DNA from: Nocardia higoensis
GTDB lineage: Bacteria > Actinomycetota > Actinomycetes > Mycobacteriales > Mycobacteriaceae
Assembly: GCF_015477835.1 (NCBI RefSeq)
Contig: NZ_JADLQN010000001.1
Coordinates: forward strand, 3,100,001-3,164,000
Length of the DNA: 64,000 nucleotides
Direction of reading: 5' to 3'
Every line of letters begins with the position of its first letter. The stretch's first letter is position 1. Both the position numbers and the translations under genes were made by a program. Below, piece by piece: positions 1 to 40,466 of this stretch. The notes beneath the pieces were generated by a model. That model was given only the letters and a program-made list of their open reading frames with translations, made no database searches and was not told where the DNA came from.

Positions 1-31520
<31,520 letters not shown>

Positions 31521-32013
31521 CAGAGCCTCCTTGACCGGTGAAAGAACCACTGCCCGAGCCGATTTCGGGCAGCACCGATCAGCCCGGCTACCGGTCGTGA
31601 CGACCGGACGCGGGCGGGCGGCATGCCCCCACGGGCGTTTTTCGGGGAGAGCGCGATCGGTGACGATGTCACCCGCGCGGGATCCGACAGATTGCGTTGA
31701 ACGAGCGGCGGGCTCGGGGCCCGCCAACCGTGGCGGAGAAGATTCCGCTTCGGGTGTGCCTAGCTTGTGATCGTTCCTCCAACTTTCGCCGCCTGGGGTC
31801 TGCGATCGAGACCCTGCCGTGTTCTCTGCGTCACACGATCGTTGCGTGCACTGCGAACATTAGGCGGTCGATGAATAAAATGTAACAGGTTCCACTAAAT
31901 AATTTTGATCACGTGTCCAGATTGTCTTACAGGGTAGAAACCCGAGGACAGCGGCTATCGCGCGGAGCCGGGGGCGTCCACGTAGTGAGCTATCACACTG
32001 TCAGGTGTGCAGA
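31521..32013. promoter_or_regulatory. Intergenic region with probable NRPS promoter
   Basis: These 493 bases separate the regulator stop from the NRPS A start and hold no convincing gene. An AT-rich tract at about 31855-31925 is the most AT-rich stretch noticed in the window and is the likeliest promoter region for the minus-strand NRPS transcript. The tract is over 300 bases from the start codon, so a long leader is possible. No IdeR/DmdR-type iron box was recognised. A weak CACAC/GTGTG inverted repeat (31994-32009) follows the regulator gene. The ribosome binding site AAGGAGG is at 31526-31532. Confidence 0.4.
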
Positions 32014-33375
32014 CTATGAGCCGAAACGTTGCATCCGCGTTGCATCCGCGCCCAACCTGCGGTCGAGTACCCGGATCTTGGCCTCGATCTGCGCATACAG
32101 TGGCGAATCACGATCGACCGAGGCGCGATACACAGCCCAGGCGGCGGCGTCGTCACGCCCCTCCGCACTCGAAGTCCAGCGACGCAAGACCCCACTGTCA
32201 TGGGAGGCGAGCACCGCGGTACGCAGGCGCACCCGCAGCTCGTCGCGGATGTCGACGATGCCGGGCGCGGTGGAGCGCGGCAGCACCGGGCCGGCGTAGA
32301 GCCGTAATGCGGATTCCACATCACCGGAGTCGAGGGCGGCGCGCAGCGCCTCCACATCGGTTGCGACCGGAACCCGCAGACGGTAGGGACGCGAACCGAA
32401 CACCGTCGGGCCGACCACCGAACGCAGTCGCGAGACCGCGGCGCGGATGGTGCCGTTGTCCAGATCGGTGTCGTCGAGCAGCAGCGCGAGATGGTCGGCG
32501 CCGAGCCCTTCGGGATGCTCGGCGAGCAGCAGCAGGATCTCGGCGTGCCGTTGCGACAGCGGCACCCGATCCCCCGCGATGGTCAGCTGCGGCTGCCCCT
32601 GCCCCAGCACCTCGAGGCCGAGCGCACGCGCTTCGGGCCGGGCGGATACGTTCTGCGCACCCGCGTCGGCCCGGCCCGAGCGCATCGCGGTCAGCACCAG
32701 CTCCATTTCGGCGGCCGTGGCCGTCGCCTTGACCAGCGCCAGAATCTCGGGCCGGGCGACCCGCACGCCGCCGGCGACCATCAGGACGCCGACGAGCCTG
32801 CCGTCCGGATCGTGCACGGGCGCGGCCGCGCAGGTGATCTGATGCATCCGGTGCAGGAAGTGCTCGGGGCCGTGGATCCAGGCCGCCCGTCCGGTGCGTA
32901 CCACCAGACCGGCGGCATTGGTGCCGATGCGGCGCTCACTGAGGTCGTCGCCCGCGCGCAACCCGACCTCGGCGGCGGCGGACACCCGGTCGGGGTTGCC
33001 GTATACCGAGAGCACCCGGCCGAACTGGTCGGCGAGAGCGACCACGAGGCCGGCGCGGGCGGCGTCCTGGACGAGCAGTTTGTCGATCAGCGGCATCAGT
33101 GGGGCCAGCGCGTGGGCATCGCGGTAGCGCTGCAGATCCGCGCCGCGCAGGCCGCGCTCGCTGAGCACATCCATCGGATCGACGCCGCTACGCAGGCTGC
33201 GCAGCCAGGAATCCAGCACGAGAGGGCGCAGCAGACCGGCCAGCTGCGAAAGCTGTTCGCCGCCCGCACCGAGATATCCGTGAGCTTGTGCGGCATAGGC
33301 TTCCAGTGCGCCGAGCTGCGTGCCTGGCTCGACGCGGTGCCGTGGGGGCCGCCCACCTGCGAGATTGCTGACCAT
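32014..33375 (-). CDS. GAF-domain transcriptional regulator with SARP-like C-terminus
   Basis: Predicted DNA-binding regulator of 453 aa. The ATG at 33375 is preferred over a TTG seven codons upstream because AAAGG sits just before it. Residues about 90-230 form a GAF-type sensor (VVALADQFGRVLSVYG, GLRAGDDLSERRIGTNAAG) like that of AcoR/SigL-type activators. Instead of a Fis-type helix-turn-helix, the C-terminus (about 265-345) reads like an OmpR-type winged helix (LSQRHAEILLLLAEHPEGL, TIRAAVSRLRSVVG). A bacterial transcriptional activation-like region follows. It is the nearest regulator upstream of NRPS A and points the same way, so control of the NRPS is plausible but not shown. The ligand is unknown. 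Confidence 0.75.
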   Translation of the reverse strand: MVSNLAGGRPPRHRVEPGTQLGALEAYAAQAHGYLGAGGEQLSQLAGLLRPLVLDSWLRSLRSGVDPMDVLSERGLRGADLQRYRDAHALAPLMPLIDKLLVQDAARAGLVVALADQFGRVLSVYGNPDRVSAAAEVGLRAGDDLSERRIGTNAAGLVVRTGRAAWIHGPEHFLHRMHQITCAAAPVHDPDGRLVGVLMVAGGVRVARPEILALVKATATAAEMELVLTAMRSGRADAGAQNVSARPEARALGLEVLGQGQPQLTIAGDRVPLSQRHAEILLLLAEHPEGLGADHLALLLDDTDLDNGTIRAAVSRLRSVVGPTVFGSRPYRLRVPVATDVEALRAALDSGDVESALRLYAGPVLPRSTAPGIVDIRDELRVRLRTAVLASHDSGVLRRWTSSAEGRDDAAAWAVYRASVDRDSPLYAQIEAKIRVLDRRLGADATRMQRFGS

Positions 33376-33521
33376 TTGCCTTTCTTTCCGCTCCAAACCT
33401 TACCGGCGCGCCATTCCCGACGCGGGAAGGATCTGCGGTTTGTCCGACAGGTCACACCACAGCGACTCCTCAGCGAATTGTGACTCACTTGTCTTTCGGA
33501 TAGATCGCCCGGGGCGGTCGC

Positions 33522-35147
33522 TCACCTCGGCAGATCGGCCGCGCGCTCGGCGATCATCACCGCACTGGCGTGCGGACCGCGGCTCAGCGGCACCGGCGGC
33601 ACCGACAGATCCACCACCGACAGCCCCGGCACACCGTGCACTCGCAGGCGATGGTCGACCACGGCGCGCTCGTCGTGCGCGGCGCCCATCCGGCAGGTGC
33701 CCGCCAGGTGCTGGGAGGTGGCGAGCCGTTCACGCAGCCATGCCGGGGACCGCGGGTGCGTCGCGGGCGGGACTCTCGTGAGGAGCCGCGCACCGGGAAT
33801 CCGCGACAGCAATTCTTCCGCCAGCGACGCGGCTTCCAGCAACCGCGCCCGGTCGGCCGCCTCGGACAGGTAGCGGTGCGCGATCACCGGCCGCGCCGCC
33901 GGGTCGCCGGCGGACAGCCCCAGCACGCCCCACCCGCGCGGTCGCATGAGCGCGACCCCGAGACGGCGGGTGCCCGGGGTGAATTCGACGGTGTAGGGGC
34001 GCAATTCGATGTCGTCCAGATCGACGACGTACTCCAGTGGGACCGTGGCGGGCGGATCCTCGCCCGGTTCCGAACCGACGCGGTACTCCAGCCCGATCTC
34101 CGGGTGGTCGGTGAACCACTGCCCCACCGGGGCCGGATGCACCAGCGGTATGCCGGTCTCGGCGGGCAGCGCGGCCGGGCCGATTCCCGAACGCAGCAAC
34201 AGCGCAGCGGTTTCCACCGCCCCCGCGCACAGCACGATGTGGTCGGCCCACGCGGTCTGGATCGTGCCGTCGCGCCGATATTCGACCCCGACGGCCCGGC
34301 CGTGGCGGACGAGCACCCGCGACACCGTGGCCGCACCCTCCACTCGCAGATTCGGCCGGTGGGCGGCGGGCAGCAGGTAGGCCGTGGCAGTACCGATCCG
34401 GTTGCCGCGGTCGACATTGCAGGGCACCCGCGCCAGGCCGGTCTGCGGACCGTCGCCGGGCAGGGCATTGAGATCGTCGCGTTCGGGCAGGCCGAGCGCG
34501 CGTGCGGCGGCGGCGAACTCGCGACTGATCGGCGCCGGGTGCGCGGTGCGGACCACCGGGATCGGGCCGGTCCGGCCGTGGCCGGGGCGGTCGCCGAAGT
34601 CCTTGTCGCATTCACTGCGGCGGTAGCCGTCGAGCACGGCGTCGAAGTCCCAGCCGGGGCCGCCCGCGATGTCGTCCCACGCCGCGAAGTCCGCGGCTCG
34701 CGCCCGTCCGAAGTAGCTGCCGTTCACCGAACTCGACCCGCCGAGCACCCGCCCGCGCACCAACTCGCCCGGCACCGGAGCACCCTCGGGGCGGCCCGAG
34801 CGTCCCCATGCCCGCGGCGCGCCACCGGACACCGCGTCCTCCCGCGCGAGACCGGCGTCGCGCCCGAGGTCGGCTCCGCCGCGCGTGTCGACCCCGCCGA
34901 CAGCGACTCTCGCGTCCTCGGCCGAGTCGCCACCGGCGGAAAGGATCGAGCGGTAGCGCCAGAGCCAAGGCGCGTCCGGGTCCAGCGGCATTCGGGTCGC
35001 GTCGCGCAGCGCTTCGGGGAACGCGGCGGGATCCAGCCAGACCTGACCGGCTTCCAGCATCACGACCGTGTGCGAGGGATCCTCGGACAGGCGCGCGGCC
35101 AGGACACAGCCCGCGGTTCCGCCGCCGACGATCAGGGTGTCGGTCAT
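33522..35147 (-). CDS. mftG: Mycofactocin-associated GMC oxidoreductase MftG
   Basis: FAD-dependent glucose-methanol-choline-family dehydrogenase, 541 aa, the type that accompanies the mycofactocin redox cofactor and links its re-oxidation to the electron-transport chain. The N-terminal FAD fold shows TLIVGGGTAGCVLAARLSED. GMC signatures follow: RVLGGSSSVNGSYFGR near 155-170 and SQHLAGTCRMG near the C-terminus with the catalytic His region. The ATG at 35147 starts directly before the dinucleotide-binding motif; the frame extends further upstream but without homology. It lies 28 bases after mftF and is probably co-transcribed. About 60 residues of Gly/Ala/Arg-rich sequence at roughly 75-140 appear inserted ahead of the GGSSSVNG motif. 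mftA-E are not nearby. Confidence 0.85.
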   Translation of the reverse strand: MTDTLIVGGGTAGCVLAARLSEDPSHTVVMLEAGQVWLDPAAFPEALRDATRMPLDPDAPWLWRYRSILSAGGDSAEDARVAVGGVDTRGGADLGRDAGLAREDAVSGGAPRAWGRSGRPEGAPVPGELVRGRVLGGSSSVNGSYFGRARAADFAAWDDIAGGPGWDFDAVLDGYRRSECDKDFGDRPGHGRTGPIPVVRTAHPAPISREFAAAARALGLPERDDLNALPGDGPQTGLARVPCNVDRGNRIGTATAYLLPAAHRPNLRVEGAATVSRVLVRHGRAVGVEYRRDGTIQTAWADHIVLCAGAVETAALLLRSGIGPAALPAETGIPLVHPAPVGQWFTDHPEIGLEYRVGSEPGEDPPATVPLEYVVDLDDIELRPYTVEFTPGTRRLGVALMRPRGWGVLGLSAGDPAARPVIAHRYLSEAADRARLLEAASLAEELLSRIPGARLLTRVPPATHPRSPAWLRERLATSQHLAGTCRMGAAHDERAVVDHRLRVHGVPGLSVVDLSVPPVPLSRGPHASAVMIAERAADLPR

Positions 35148-35175
35148 CGATTTCCCCGCGGGACGCGCATCCGCT

Positions 35176-36588
35176 TCAGCGGCGAGCCAGGGTCGGGCGC
35201 AGAGCGGCCAGGCTGCGGGCACGGAACGCGCCGACCCACAGACCGGTTCCGTAGGCGACATCGTCGAGGCGCTTGTAGGCCAGGTAGCGGACCGGGTCGA
35301 GGCCGCCGGCTTCGCGATGGGTGAACCAGTCGGCCAGGCCGTCGGCGACAGCCATGGTCACCGCGATCCGGCGCACGCGCCGCGACAGCAGCGTCGCCAG
35401 CACGGTGACCGGCCAATAGTGTCTGCACATGGCCGAGGCCAGCCGCCACAGTCCCGCGAAGAATCCGCGGGCCAGGTACAGCGAGGCGATCCTGGTCGGA
35501 TTGTCGAGGCCGGCGAAGACCCGGCGCAGGCGCAGCAGCGCGGCGCCGAGGGTGACCAGGCCGCCGAACACGCCCCAGCGGGTGAGGGTGGCGAACAGCA
35601 CGGCGGCCAGCACGGTCCAGGACGGCACCGTCAGTGGGGAGACCATCCGCGGGTCGTGGCGTTCGGCGAGCGGGGCGGCACCGGTGCCGTAGAACAACCT
35701 GCGGCCGAACCAGGCGCGGAAACGGACACGATGGTCGTGGGCGACGTGCGCGGCGGGCTCGTAGCGCAACCGCCTGCCCGCGCGCTCCAGCCGCCAGCAC
35801 AGGTCCACGTCCTCGGCGACGTGCAGGGATTCGTCGAACCCGCCGACCTCGAGCAACGCCTGCCTGCGCACCAGCAGGGCCGCGCTGGGCACGTAGGAGA
35901 TCCGCCCGCCCGAATGCACCGCCGCCTCGCGCCTGCCCAGATCCAGTGAGGATCTGGTGTGCTCGTAGCGGGCCAGCGCGTTGGATTCCGCGTCGAGGGC
36001 GGTGACCCGCGGTGCCACCAGCGCGACCTCGGGGTCGCTGAAATGCCCGAGCACGACTTCCAGCCAGCCGCTGCGCGGGACCACGTCCGAATCCAGGAAG
36101 GCGACGAATTCGGTTGTCGCCGCCCGCAGCCCGGCGTTGCGCGCGGCCGCCGGCCCCTTGGCCCGGTCGTGACGCAGCACCGTCACCCGGCAACGCGGGC
36201 CCCGCTCGCGTGGCACCTCGACCGGTTGATCGGAGCCGTCGTCGACGACGATGACGTGGTGGCCGCGCAGCACCGCCAGCATGCGGGCCAGGCCCTCGGC
36301 GTTGTTGCGCAGCGGGACGACGATGGTGACGTCCTCGGTGGAGGGCAGCAGACGAGGGCGCGGGTTGGCGACTCCGGAATCGAGGAGCCTGCGGGCGACG
36401 ACGGCGGACTTGGGCCCGGAGACCTCCAGGTACCCGTCGCCGATCATCTCGGCGGCCTCCGGCGCGAGCCGCAGCACGCGAGCGGGTGTGCCGCCGACGA
36501 GGACGCGACCCCCGGAGTATGCGCGTACCCGTGAATCGATCCGTACCCCGAAGCCGTCCGGCAATCGATCGTGGCGCATCCCTCGCAT
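35176..36588 (-). CDS. mftF: Mycofactocin biosynthesis glycosyltransferase MftF
   Basis: Family 2 glycosyltransferase of 470 aa that adds glucose units to (pre)mycofactocin. Its N-terminal region has [19 protein letters not shown]. The GT-A core shows [17 protein letters not shown], the donor-binding [15 protein letters not shown] and the [15 protein letters not shown] segment. Hydrophobic helices follow ([30 protein letters not shown]). The C-terminal [20 protein letters not shown] is characteristic of MftF as I recall it from mycobacteria. Two in-frame ATGs (36588 and 36579) are possible and the longer is given. It is followed by mftG and is divergent from a TetR gene. The precursor gene mftA and the mftB-E genes are absent from the window. 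Confidence 0.88.
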   Translation of the reverse strand: MRGMRHDRLPDGFGVRIDSRVRAYSGGRVLVGGTPARVLRLAPEAAEMIGDGYLEVSGPKSAVVARRLLDSGVANPRPRLLPSTEDVTIVVPLRNNAEGLARMLAVLRGHHVIVVDDGSDQPVEVPRERGPRCRVTVLRHDRAKGPAAARNAGLRAATTEFVAFLDSDVVPRSGWLEVVLGHFSDPEVALVAPRVTALDAESNALARYEHTRSSLDLGRREAAVHSGGRISYVPSAALLVRRQALLEVGGFDESLHVAEDVDLCWRLERAGRRLRYEPAAHVAHDHRVRFRAWFGRRLFYGTGAAPLAERHDPRMVSPLTVPSWTVLAAVLFATLTRWGVFGGLVTLGAALLRLRRVFAGLDNPTRIASLYLARGFFAGLWRLASAMCRHYWPVTVLATLLSRRVRRIAVTMAVADGLADWFTHREAGGLDPVRYLAYKRLDDVAYGTGLWVGAFRARSLAALRPTLARR

Positions 36589-36945
36589 GCTAGGCAATCT
36601 CGCTCGTTCGAGCACCATCGGTGCGCGAAATCGCTGCGAAACGCCCGGAATCGCCCGCGCACGCCCGGCGATCCGGAACGACGGCGTGTCGCGGTCGACG
36701 CGGGTACCGACGGGGGCGCCCCGCGATGCGACGGCGGGAACCGCAACGGGAGGGCAAACCGGTATGGTCCGCGACCATGCCTCTTTTCGGGGGCCCTCGG
36801 TTCCCCGCGGCCCGGCCGCGCGGCTCCGATGAGCCCGCCGTCCCACGTCGCGGCCCCCACCGGTATCGGTGGCCTCTAGACTTCGAATGGACATCAGCTG
36901 AACAGATTGTGATGGGCAACACATGCCCGCGGCGGTAGAGGTGGC
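36589..36945. promoter_or_regulatory. Divergent intergenic region, mftF / TetR gene
   Basis: These 357 bases lie between divergently oriented mftF and the TetR gene and should hold promoters for both. I see no gene: in particular no short mftA-like reading frame ending in the Val-Tyr pair. GAGG precedes the TetR start by a few bases. No operator could be assigned by eye. Confidence 0.4.
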
Positions 36946-37584
36946 ATGGGAGTCGGACGCATACAGACCAACGGGGGCGGCAGCACGCTGTCGGAGGCCG
37001 AGATCGTCGAGGCGGCACTGCGGGTGGTCCGCGAGGACGGGGTCGAGAAACTCTCGATGCGGCGATTGTCGCGCGAGCTGGGTGTCTCCCCCATGGCGCC
37101 GTACTACTACGTCGCCGACAAGCGCGAACTGCTCGATCTGGTGGCGGGCGCCGCACTGACCGGAGTCCGCACGCCGCCGCGCGACTCGGGTCCGTGGCAG
37201 CAGCGGCTGCGCGAGCTCGTCGACCAGATCGACGAGAAACTGCGCAGGCATCCGGGATTGGGCGATGTGCTCATCGAGCAGATGCTCGGCAAGCAGCTCG
37301 ACCTGATCGCCGGGGTCATGAGCATCCTGGCCGACGCCGGGTTCGCCGACCGCGACATCCTGTCCGCGTACGCGACCGTGCACACCTACCTGTTCGGCCG
37401 TCGCCGGGTGAATCCCCGCGAGCCCGCGCCGCTGACCGGGGTGGATCTGCCCGATGTGGTCGCCCGCGCCACCGCGCACATGCCCGACCTGCGCGGCCGC
37501 TACACCTACGACTTCGGCATGGACGTGCTCATCGCGGGCTTGGAAGCCCGGCTTGTCGCGGGAGCGGACCGCGACGTACGATGA
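36946..37584 (+). CDS. TetR-family transcriptional regulator
   Basis: Predicted repressor of 212 aa. Residues about 15-62 form the TetR helix-turn-helix ([39 protein letters not shown], then [12 protein letters not shown]). The C-terminal ligand domain is of a generic TetR type. The start has GAGG five bases upstream. It is divergent from mftF and 40 bases upstream of the KshB-like gene. It does not look like MftR or KstR, so its target and ligand are unknown. Confidence 0.85.
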   Translation: MGVGRIQTNGGGSTLSEAEIVEAALRVVREDGVEKLSMRRLSRELGVSPMAPYYYVADKRELLDLVAGAALTGVRTPPRDSGPWQQRLRELVDQIDEKLRRHPGLGDVLIEQMLGKQLDLIAGVMSILADAGFADRDILSAYATVHTYLFGRRRVNPREPAPLTGVDLPDVVARATAHMPDLRGRYTYDFGMDVLIAGLEARLVAGADRDVR

Positions 37585-37587
37585 AAT

Positions 37588-37601
37588 TGAAACACGTTCT
37601 A
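37588..37601 (+). promoter_or_regulatory. KstR-type operator upstream of the KshB-like gene
   Basis: The bases TGAAACACGTTCTA fit the KstR consensus TnnAACnnGTTnnA at all eight fixed positions. KstR is the TetR-family repressor of sterol degradation in mycolic-acid actinobacteria. The site is 23 bases before the kshB-like start codon and 3 bases after the TetR stop, the expected place for an operator over a promoter. The KstR gene itself is not in the window. Confidence 0.75.
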
Positions 37602-37624
37602 GTTTTCGGGTTCGAGAGGACGAC

Positions 37625-38680
37625 ATGACCACCGTCGAGGTTCCACACGGTTCACGCTCGGTCGTGCTGCGGGTCGCCGCGGTGATCACCGAGACGGCCG
37701 ACAGCCGCTCGCTGGTCTTCGACGTGCCCGAGGAGTTGAGCGACAAGTTCGCCTACCGCCCCGGCCAGTTCCTCACGCTGCGAATCCCCAGCGAGCAGAC
37801 CGGTTCGGTGGCACGATGCTATTCGCTGGCCAGCTCGCCGCACACCGACGACAAGCCGAAGGTGACCGTCAAGCGCACCGAGGGCGGCTACGGGTCCAAC
37901 TGGGTCTGCGACAACGTCAAGCCCGGCGACCAGCTCGAGGTGCTGCCCCCCTCCGGCGTGTTCACCCCCCGAGATCTGGACGAGAACCTGTTGCTGTTCG
38001 GCGCGGGCAGCGGCATCACCCCGGTGATGTCGATCCTGAAATCGGCGCTGGCGCGCGGCACGGGCAAGGTGGTGCTGGTCTACGCCAACCGCGACACCGA
38101 CAACGTCATCTTCGCCGACGAACTGCGCGAACTGGCGGCGCAGCACGCCGGGCGGCTCGCCGTGATCCACTGGCTGGAACCGTTGCAGGGTCTGCCCACC
38201 GCCGAGGGGCTGGCCACCCTGGTCCGTCCCTACAGCGAGTACGAGGCGTTCATGTGCGGTCCCAAGCCGTTCATGGACGGCGTGCACGACGCACTGGCCC
38301 GGCTCGGCATGCCCCGCAGCCGCGTCCACGCCGAGGTCTTCAACTCGCTGGCCGGTGACCCCTTCACCGATCAGGCTCCGGTCGAGATCAGCGACGAGGA
38401 GGCCGCCGACGCCGCCACCGTCGAGGTAGAACTCGACGGCGAGATCCACGAGCTGAACTGGCCGCGCAAGCAGACCCTGGTCGACATCATGCTCGCCAAG
38501 GGCATCGACGTGCCGTACTCCTGCCAGGAGGGCGAGTGCGGCTCGTGCGCGTGCACGGTGCTCGAAGGCGAGGTGGAGATGGACAACGCCGAGATCCTCG
38601 ATCCCGAGGACATCGCCAACGGCTACATCCTCGGCTGCCAGGCACGCCCCGTCACCGATCGGCTCCGCATCCAATTCTGA
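37625..38680 (+). CDS. kshB: Oxygenase reductase, KshB-like (3-ketosteroid 9-alpha-hydroxylase reductase subunit)
   Basis: Three-domain electron-transfer protein of 351 aa that passes electrons from NAD(P)H through FAD and a [2Fe-2S] centre to an oxygenase. The FAD domain shows [12 protein letters not shown] and RCYSLASSP. The NAD domain shows [16 protein letters not shown] and [13 protein letters not shown]. The C-terminal plant-type ferredoxin has the cysteine pattern [11 protein letters not shown] followed by Cys in ILGCQARP. Length and order match KshB of Mycobacterium and Rhodococcus, and the upstream KstR-type site supports a sterol role. HmpC- or PaaE-like reductases share this layout, so the exact partner is unproven. 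GAGAGGA precedes the ATG. No kshA-like oxygenase lies nearby. Confidence 0.72.
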   Translation: MTTVEVPHGSRSVVLRVAAVITETADSRSLVFDVPEELSDKFAYRPGQFLTLRIPSEQTGSVARCYSLASSPHTDDKPKVTVKRTEGGYGSNWVCDNVKPGDQLEVLPPSGVFTPRDLDENLLLFGAGSGITPVMSILKSALARGTGKVVLVYANRDTDNVIFADELRELAAQHAGRLAVIHWLEPLQGLPTAEGLATLVRPYSEYEAFMCGPKPFMDGVHDALARLGMPRSRVHAEVFNSLAGDPFTDQAPVEISDEEAADAATVEVELDGEIHELNWPRKQTLVDIMLAKGIDVPYSCQEGECGSCACTVLEGEVEMDNAEILDPEDIANGYILGCQARPVTDRLRIQF

Positions 38681-38839
38681 GCGCGGCGCTCTCGATCCGG
38701 ACACGTCCACGCCGAACCGCCGCCGCGCGCACGGCCTCGACGCCGAGGTGAGGTGCGGCGAGCGGCCGATCCCCGGTGGACTGATACGGCCGCCCCGGAC
38801 GCGCGCCGCCACACCACGCGGCGGGCATGCGGCCGGAGA

Positions 38840-39571
38840 TCAGCGGGCGCGGCGGTAGGCCGCGCGCGTGGCCGGATCGAGGTGCTCGGTGGCGTAGGAC
38901 AGGGCGGTGCGGCCCATCGCGGGCGCGTGGCGGTCCAGAAAATCGGTGAGCAGGGCGCGGTCGACGCGTTTGCCCACTTCGCGCAGCATCCAGCCGACGG
39001 CTTTCTGGATCAGGTCACGACGGTCGTCCACCAGGCGCTCACAGAGGGCGAACGTGGTTGTCGCGTCGCCGGATTTGATGAAGGCGAAGGTGCTCAGCAG
39101 GGCCACCCGCCGATGCCACAGCGATTCGGTCGCGGCCAGGTCGAACAGCTCGTCGCGGGGGCGGTCCAGCAGCCAGCGGCCGAGGATGTATTCGGCGGAG
39201 GAGTCCACCAGATCCCAGTTGTCGACCCGGCCCCGGTGCACCGCCGCCCGATAGCGCCGCACCACCTCCGCCCGCGCGTCCTGGTCGTAAGTGCGCGCCT
39301 TGCTCGCCCGATCGAAGCGCGCGGCCAGGATCAGCAGCCCGGCCAGACGTTCTTCGTGGACGGCGCTGTCGAGCAGGATGTCGACCTCGTCCAAGGGCAG
39401 ATCGGCGAACCGGCGCACGACGGCGCGGGTGGCGGGCACGCGGACGCCGAGGAAGACGTCACCGTCACCGTAATCGCCCGGCCCGGTCTTGAAGAAGCGC
39501 CGCGACTGCGCGGCATCGGCGGGATCCGCCGCCTCGGCCAGTGCCGCGCGCACCTGCGCCGCCTCGCTCAT
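38840..39571 (-). CDS. DNA alkylation repair protein, AlkD-like
   Basis: Predicted 243-aa all-helical HEAT-like-repeat protein of the AlkC/AlkD DNA glycosylase family, which removes alkylated purines. The family pattern is visible in RFFKTGPGDYGDGDVFLGV, DNWDLVDSSAEYILG, LWHRRVALLSTFAFIKSGD and DLIQKAVGWMLREVGKR; the Asp-Asn-Trp-Asp segment and the two Trp/Arg-rich helices match residues conserved in AlkD. The ATG at 39571 is chosen because GGAGGT lies four bases upstream. It stands between the KshB-like gene and a racemase-like gene on the minus strand, with no clear functional link. Confidence 0.85.
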   Translation of the reverse strand: MSEAAQVRAALAEAADPADAAQSRRFFKTGPGDYGDGDVFLGVRVPATRAVVRRFADLPLDEVDILLDSAVHEERLAGLLILAARFDRASKARTYDQDARAEVVRRYRAAVHRGRVDNWDLVDSSAEYILGRWLLDRPRDELFDLAATESLWHRRVALLSTFAFIKSGDATTTFALCERLVDDRRDLIQKAVGWMLREVGKRVDRALLTDFLDRHAPAMGRTALSYATEHLDPATRAAYRRAR

Positions 39572-39616
39572 GCACACCTCCGATCTGCCTGAGTGACACC
39601 GGGATTCCGACGCGGG

Positions 39617-40378
39617 TCAGAGGCGGGCGCCGAGGATCCGCCCGGATTCGTAGGCGGCCGCGCTCGGCGGCAGTGCGCCGGGACGGCCGCTGTTCAGCAC
39701 GCGCACCGTGCCCTCGCCGGTGCTGGGCCTGCCCAGCGCGTCCACCTTCCTGATGGCCTGCGCGGCGACCGCCTGCGCACTGTCGAACAGACGGACGCCC
39801 ACCGGCAGCGTGGCCAGGATGGCGTCGGCGACCAGCGGGTAGTGGGTGCAGCCGAGCACCACGCCCTCGGTGCCCTCGGGCGTCTGCTCGGCGGCGCGGG
39901 CAATGGCATCGGTGGCCGCGGAGAGGTCGCCACGGTCGATGGCGTCGGCCAAGCCATGGCAGGCCACCCCGGTCACCTCCGCCTCGCCGCCGAACTTCGC
40001 GATCAGCTCGGCCTGGTAGCGGCTGGCGGTGGTCGCGGCGGTGGCCCACACGGCGACCGATCGGCAGGCCGCCGCCGCCGGTTTGACGGCGGGCACGGTG
40101 CCGACCACCGGTACCTCGGGTCCGACATCGGCGCGCACGTGTTCCAGGGCGGTGACGCTGGCGGTATTGCAGGGCAGCACGATGACTTCCGCACCCGACT
40201 CCAGCGAGGTGCGGGCCGCGCCGACCACCCGATCGATCGTCCACTGCTCCGGCTTCGGTCCCCACGGCGCGCCGTCCGGGTCCAGCTGCAGCAACAGGTC
40301 GAGATCCGGGCGCAACTTGCGCAGCCAGGCGGCCGTCGGCAGCAGCCCCAAACCCGAATCGATGAGCGCGACGATCAC
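39617..40378 (-). CDS. Aspartate/glutamate racemase family protein (MurI-like)
   Basis: Predicted 253-aa cofactor-independent amino-acid racemase. Both catalytic-cysteine contexts are present: LPCNTASVTALEH near residue 70 and GCTHYPLVADAIL near residue 183. The first motif is IDSGLGLLPTAAWL, where canonical MurI has FDSGVGGLTV, and the substrate-loop region (DLDLLLQLDPDGAPWGPK) replaces the usual YxGDTxxxPYG. It is therefore a diverged paralogue rather than certain cell-wall MurI. A separate murI is expected elsewhere in the genome. The substrate may be glutamate, aspartate or another amino acid. It is probably independent of its neighbours, with 45- and 88-base gaps. Confidence 0.75.
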   Translation of the reverse strand: MIVALIDSGLGLLPTAAWLRKLRPDLDLLLQLDPDGAPWGPKPEQWTIDRVVGAARTSLESGAEVIVLPCNTASVTALEHVRADVGPEVPVVGTVPAVKPAAAACRSVAVWATAATTASRYQAELIAKFGGEAEVTGVACHGLADAIDRGDLSAATDAIARAAEQTPEGTEGVVLGCTHYPLVADAILATLPVGVRLFDSAQAVAAQAIRKVDALGRPSTGEGTVRVLNSGRPGALPPSAAAYESGRILGARL

Positions 40379-40466
40379 CCGACCACCGTATTACAGCCCG
40401 AATCGGCCCCGACATCGCCTGGGGAACCGAGGCGTTCGAGCACTCCCTGTCCTCGCGAGCACCGGA

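Noticed and set aside
31850..31930. IdeR/DmdR iron box in the AT-rich NRPS promoter region
   Set aside because: No stretch matches the TTAGGTTAG-type palindrome well enough; only general AT-richness is seen.
36946..37584. TetR gene as mycofactocin regulator MftR
   Set aside because: It is next to mftF but its sequence outside the helix-turn-helix does not resemble MftR as I know it, and the mftA-E genes it would control are missing.
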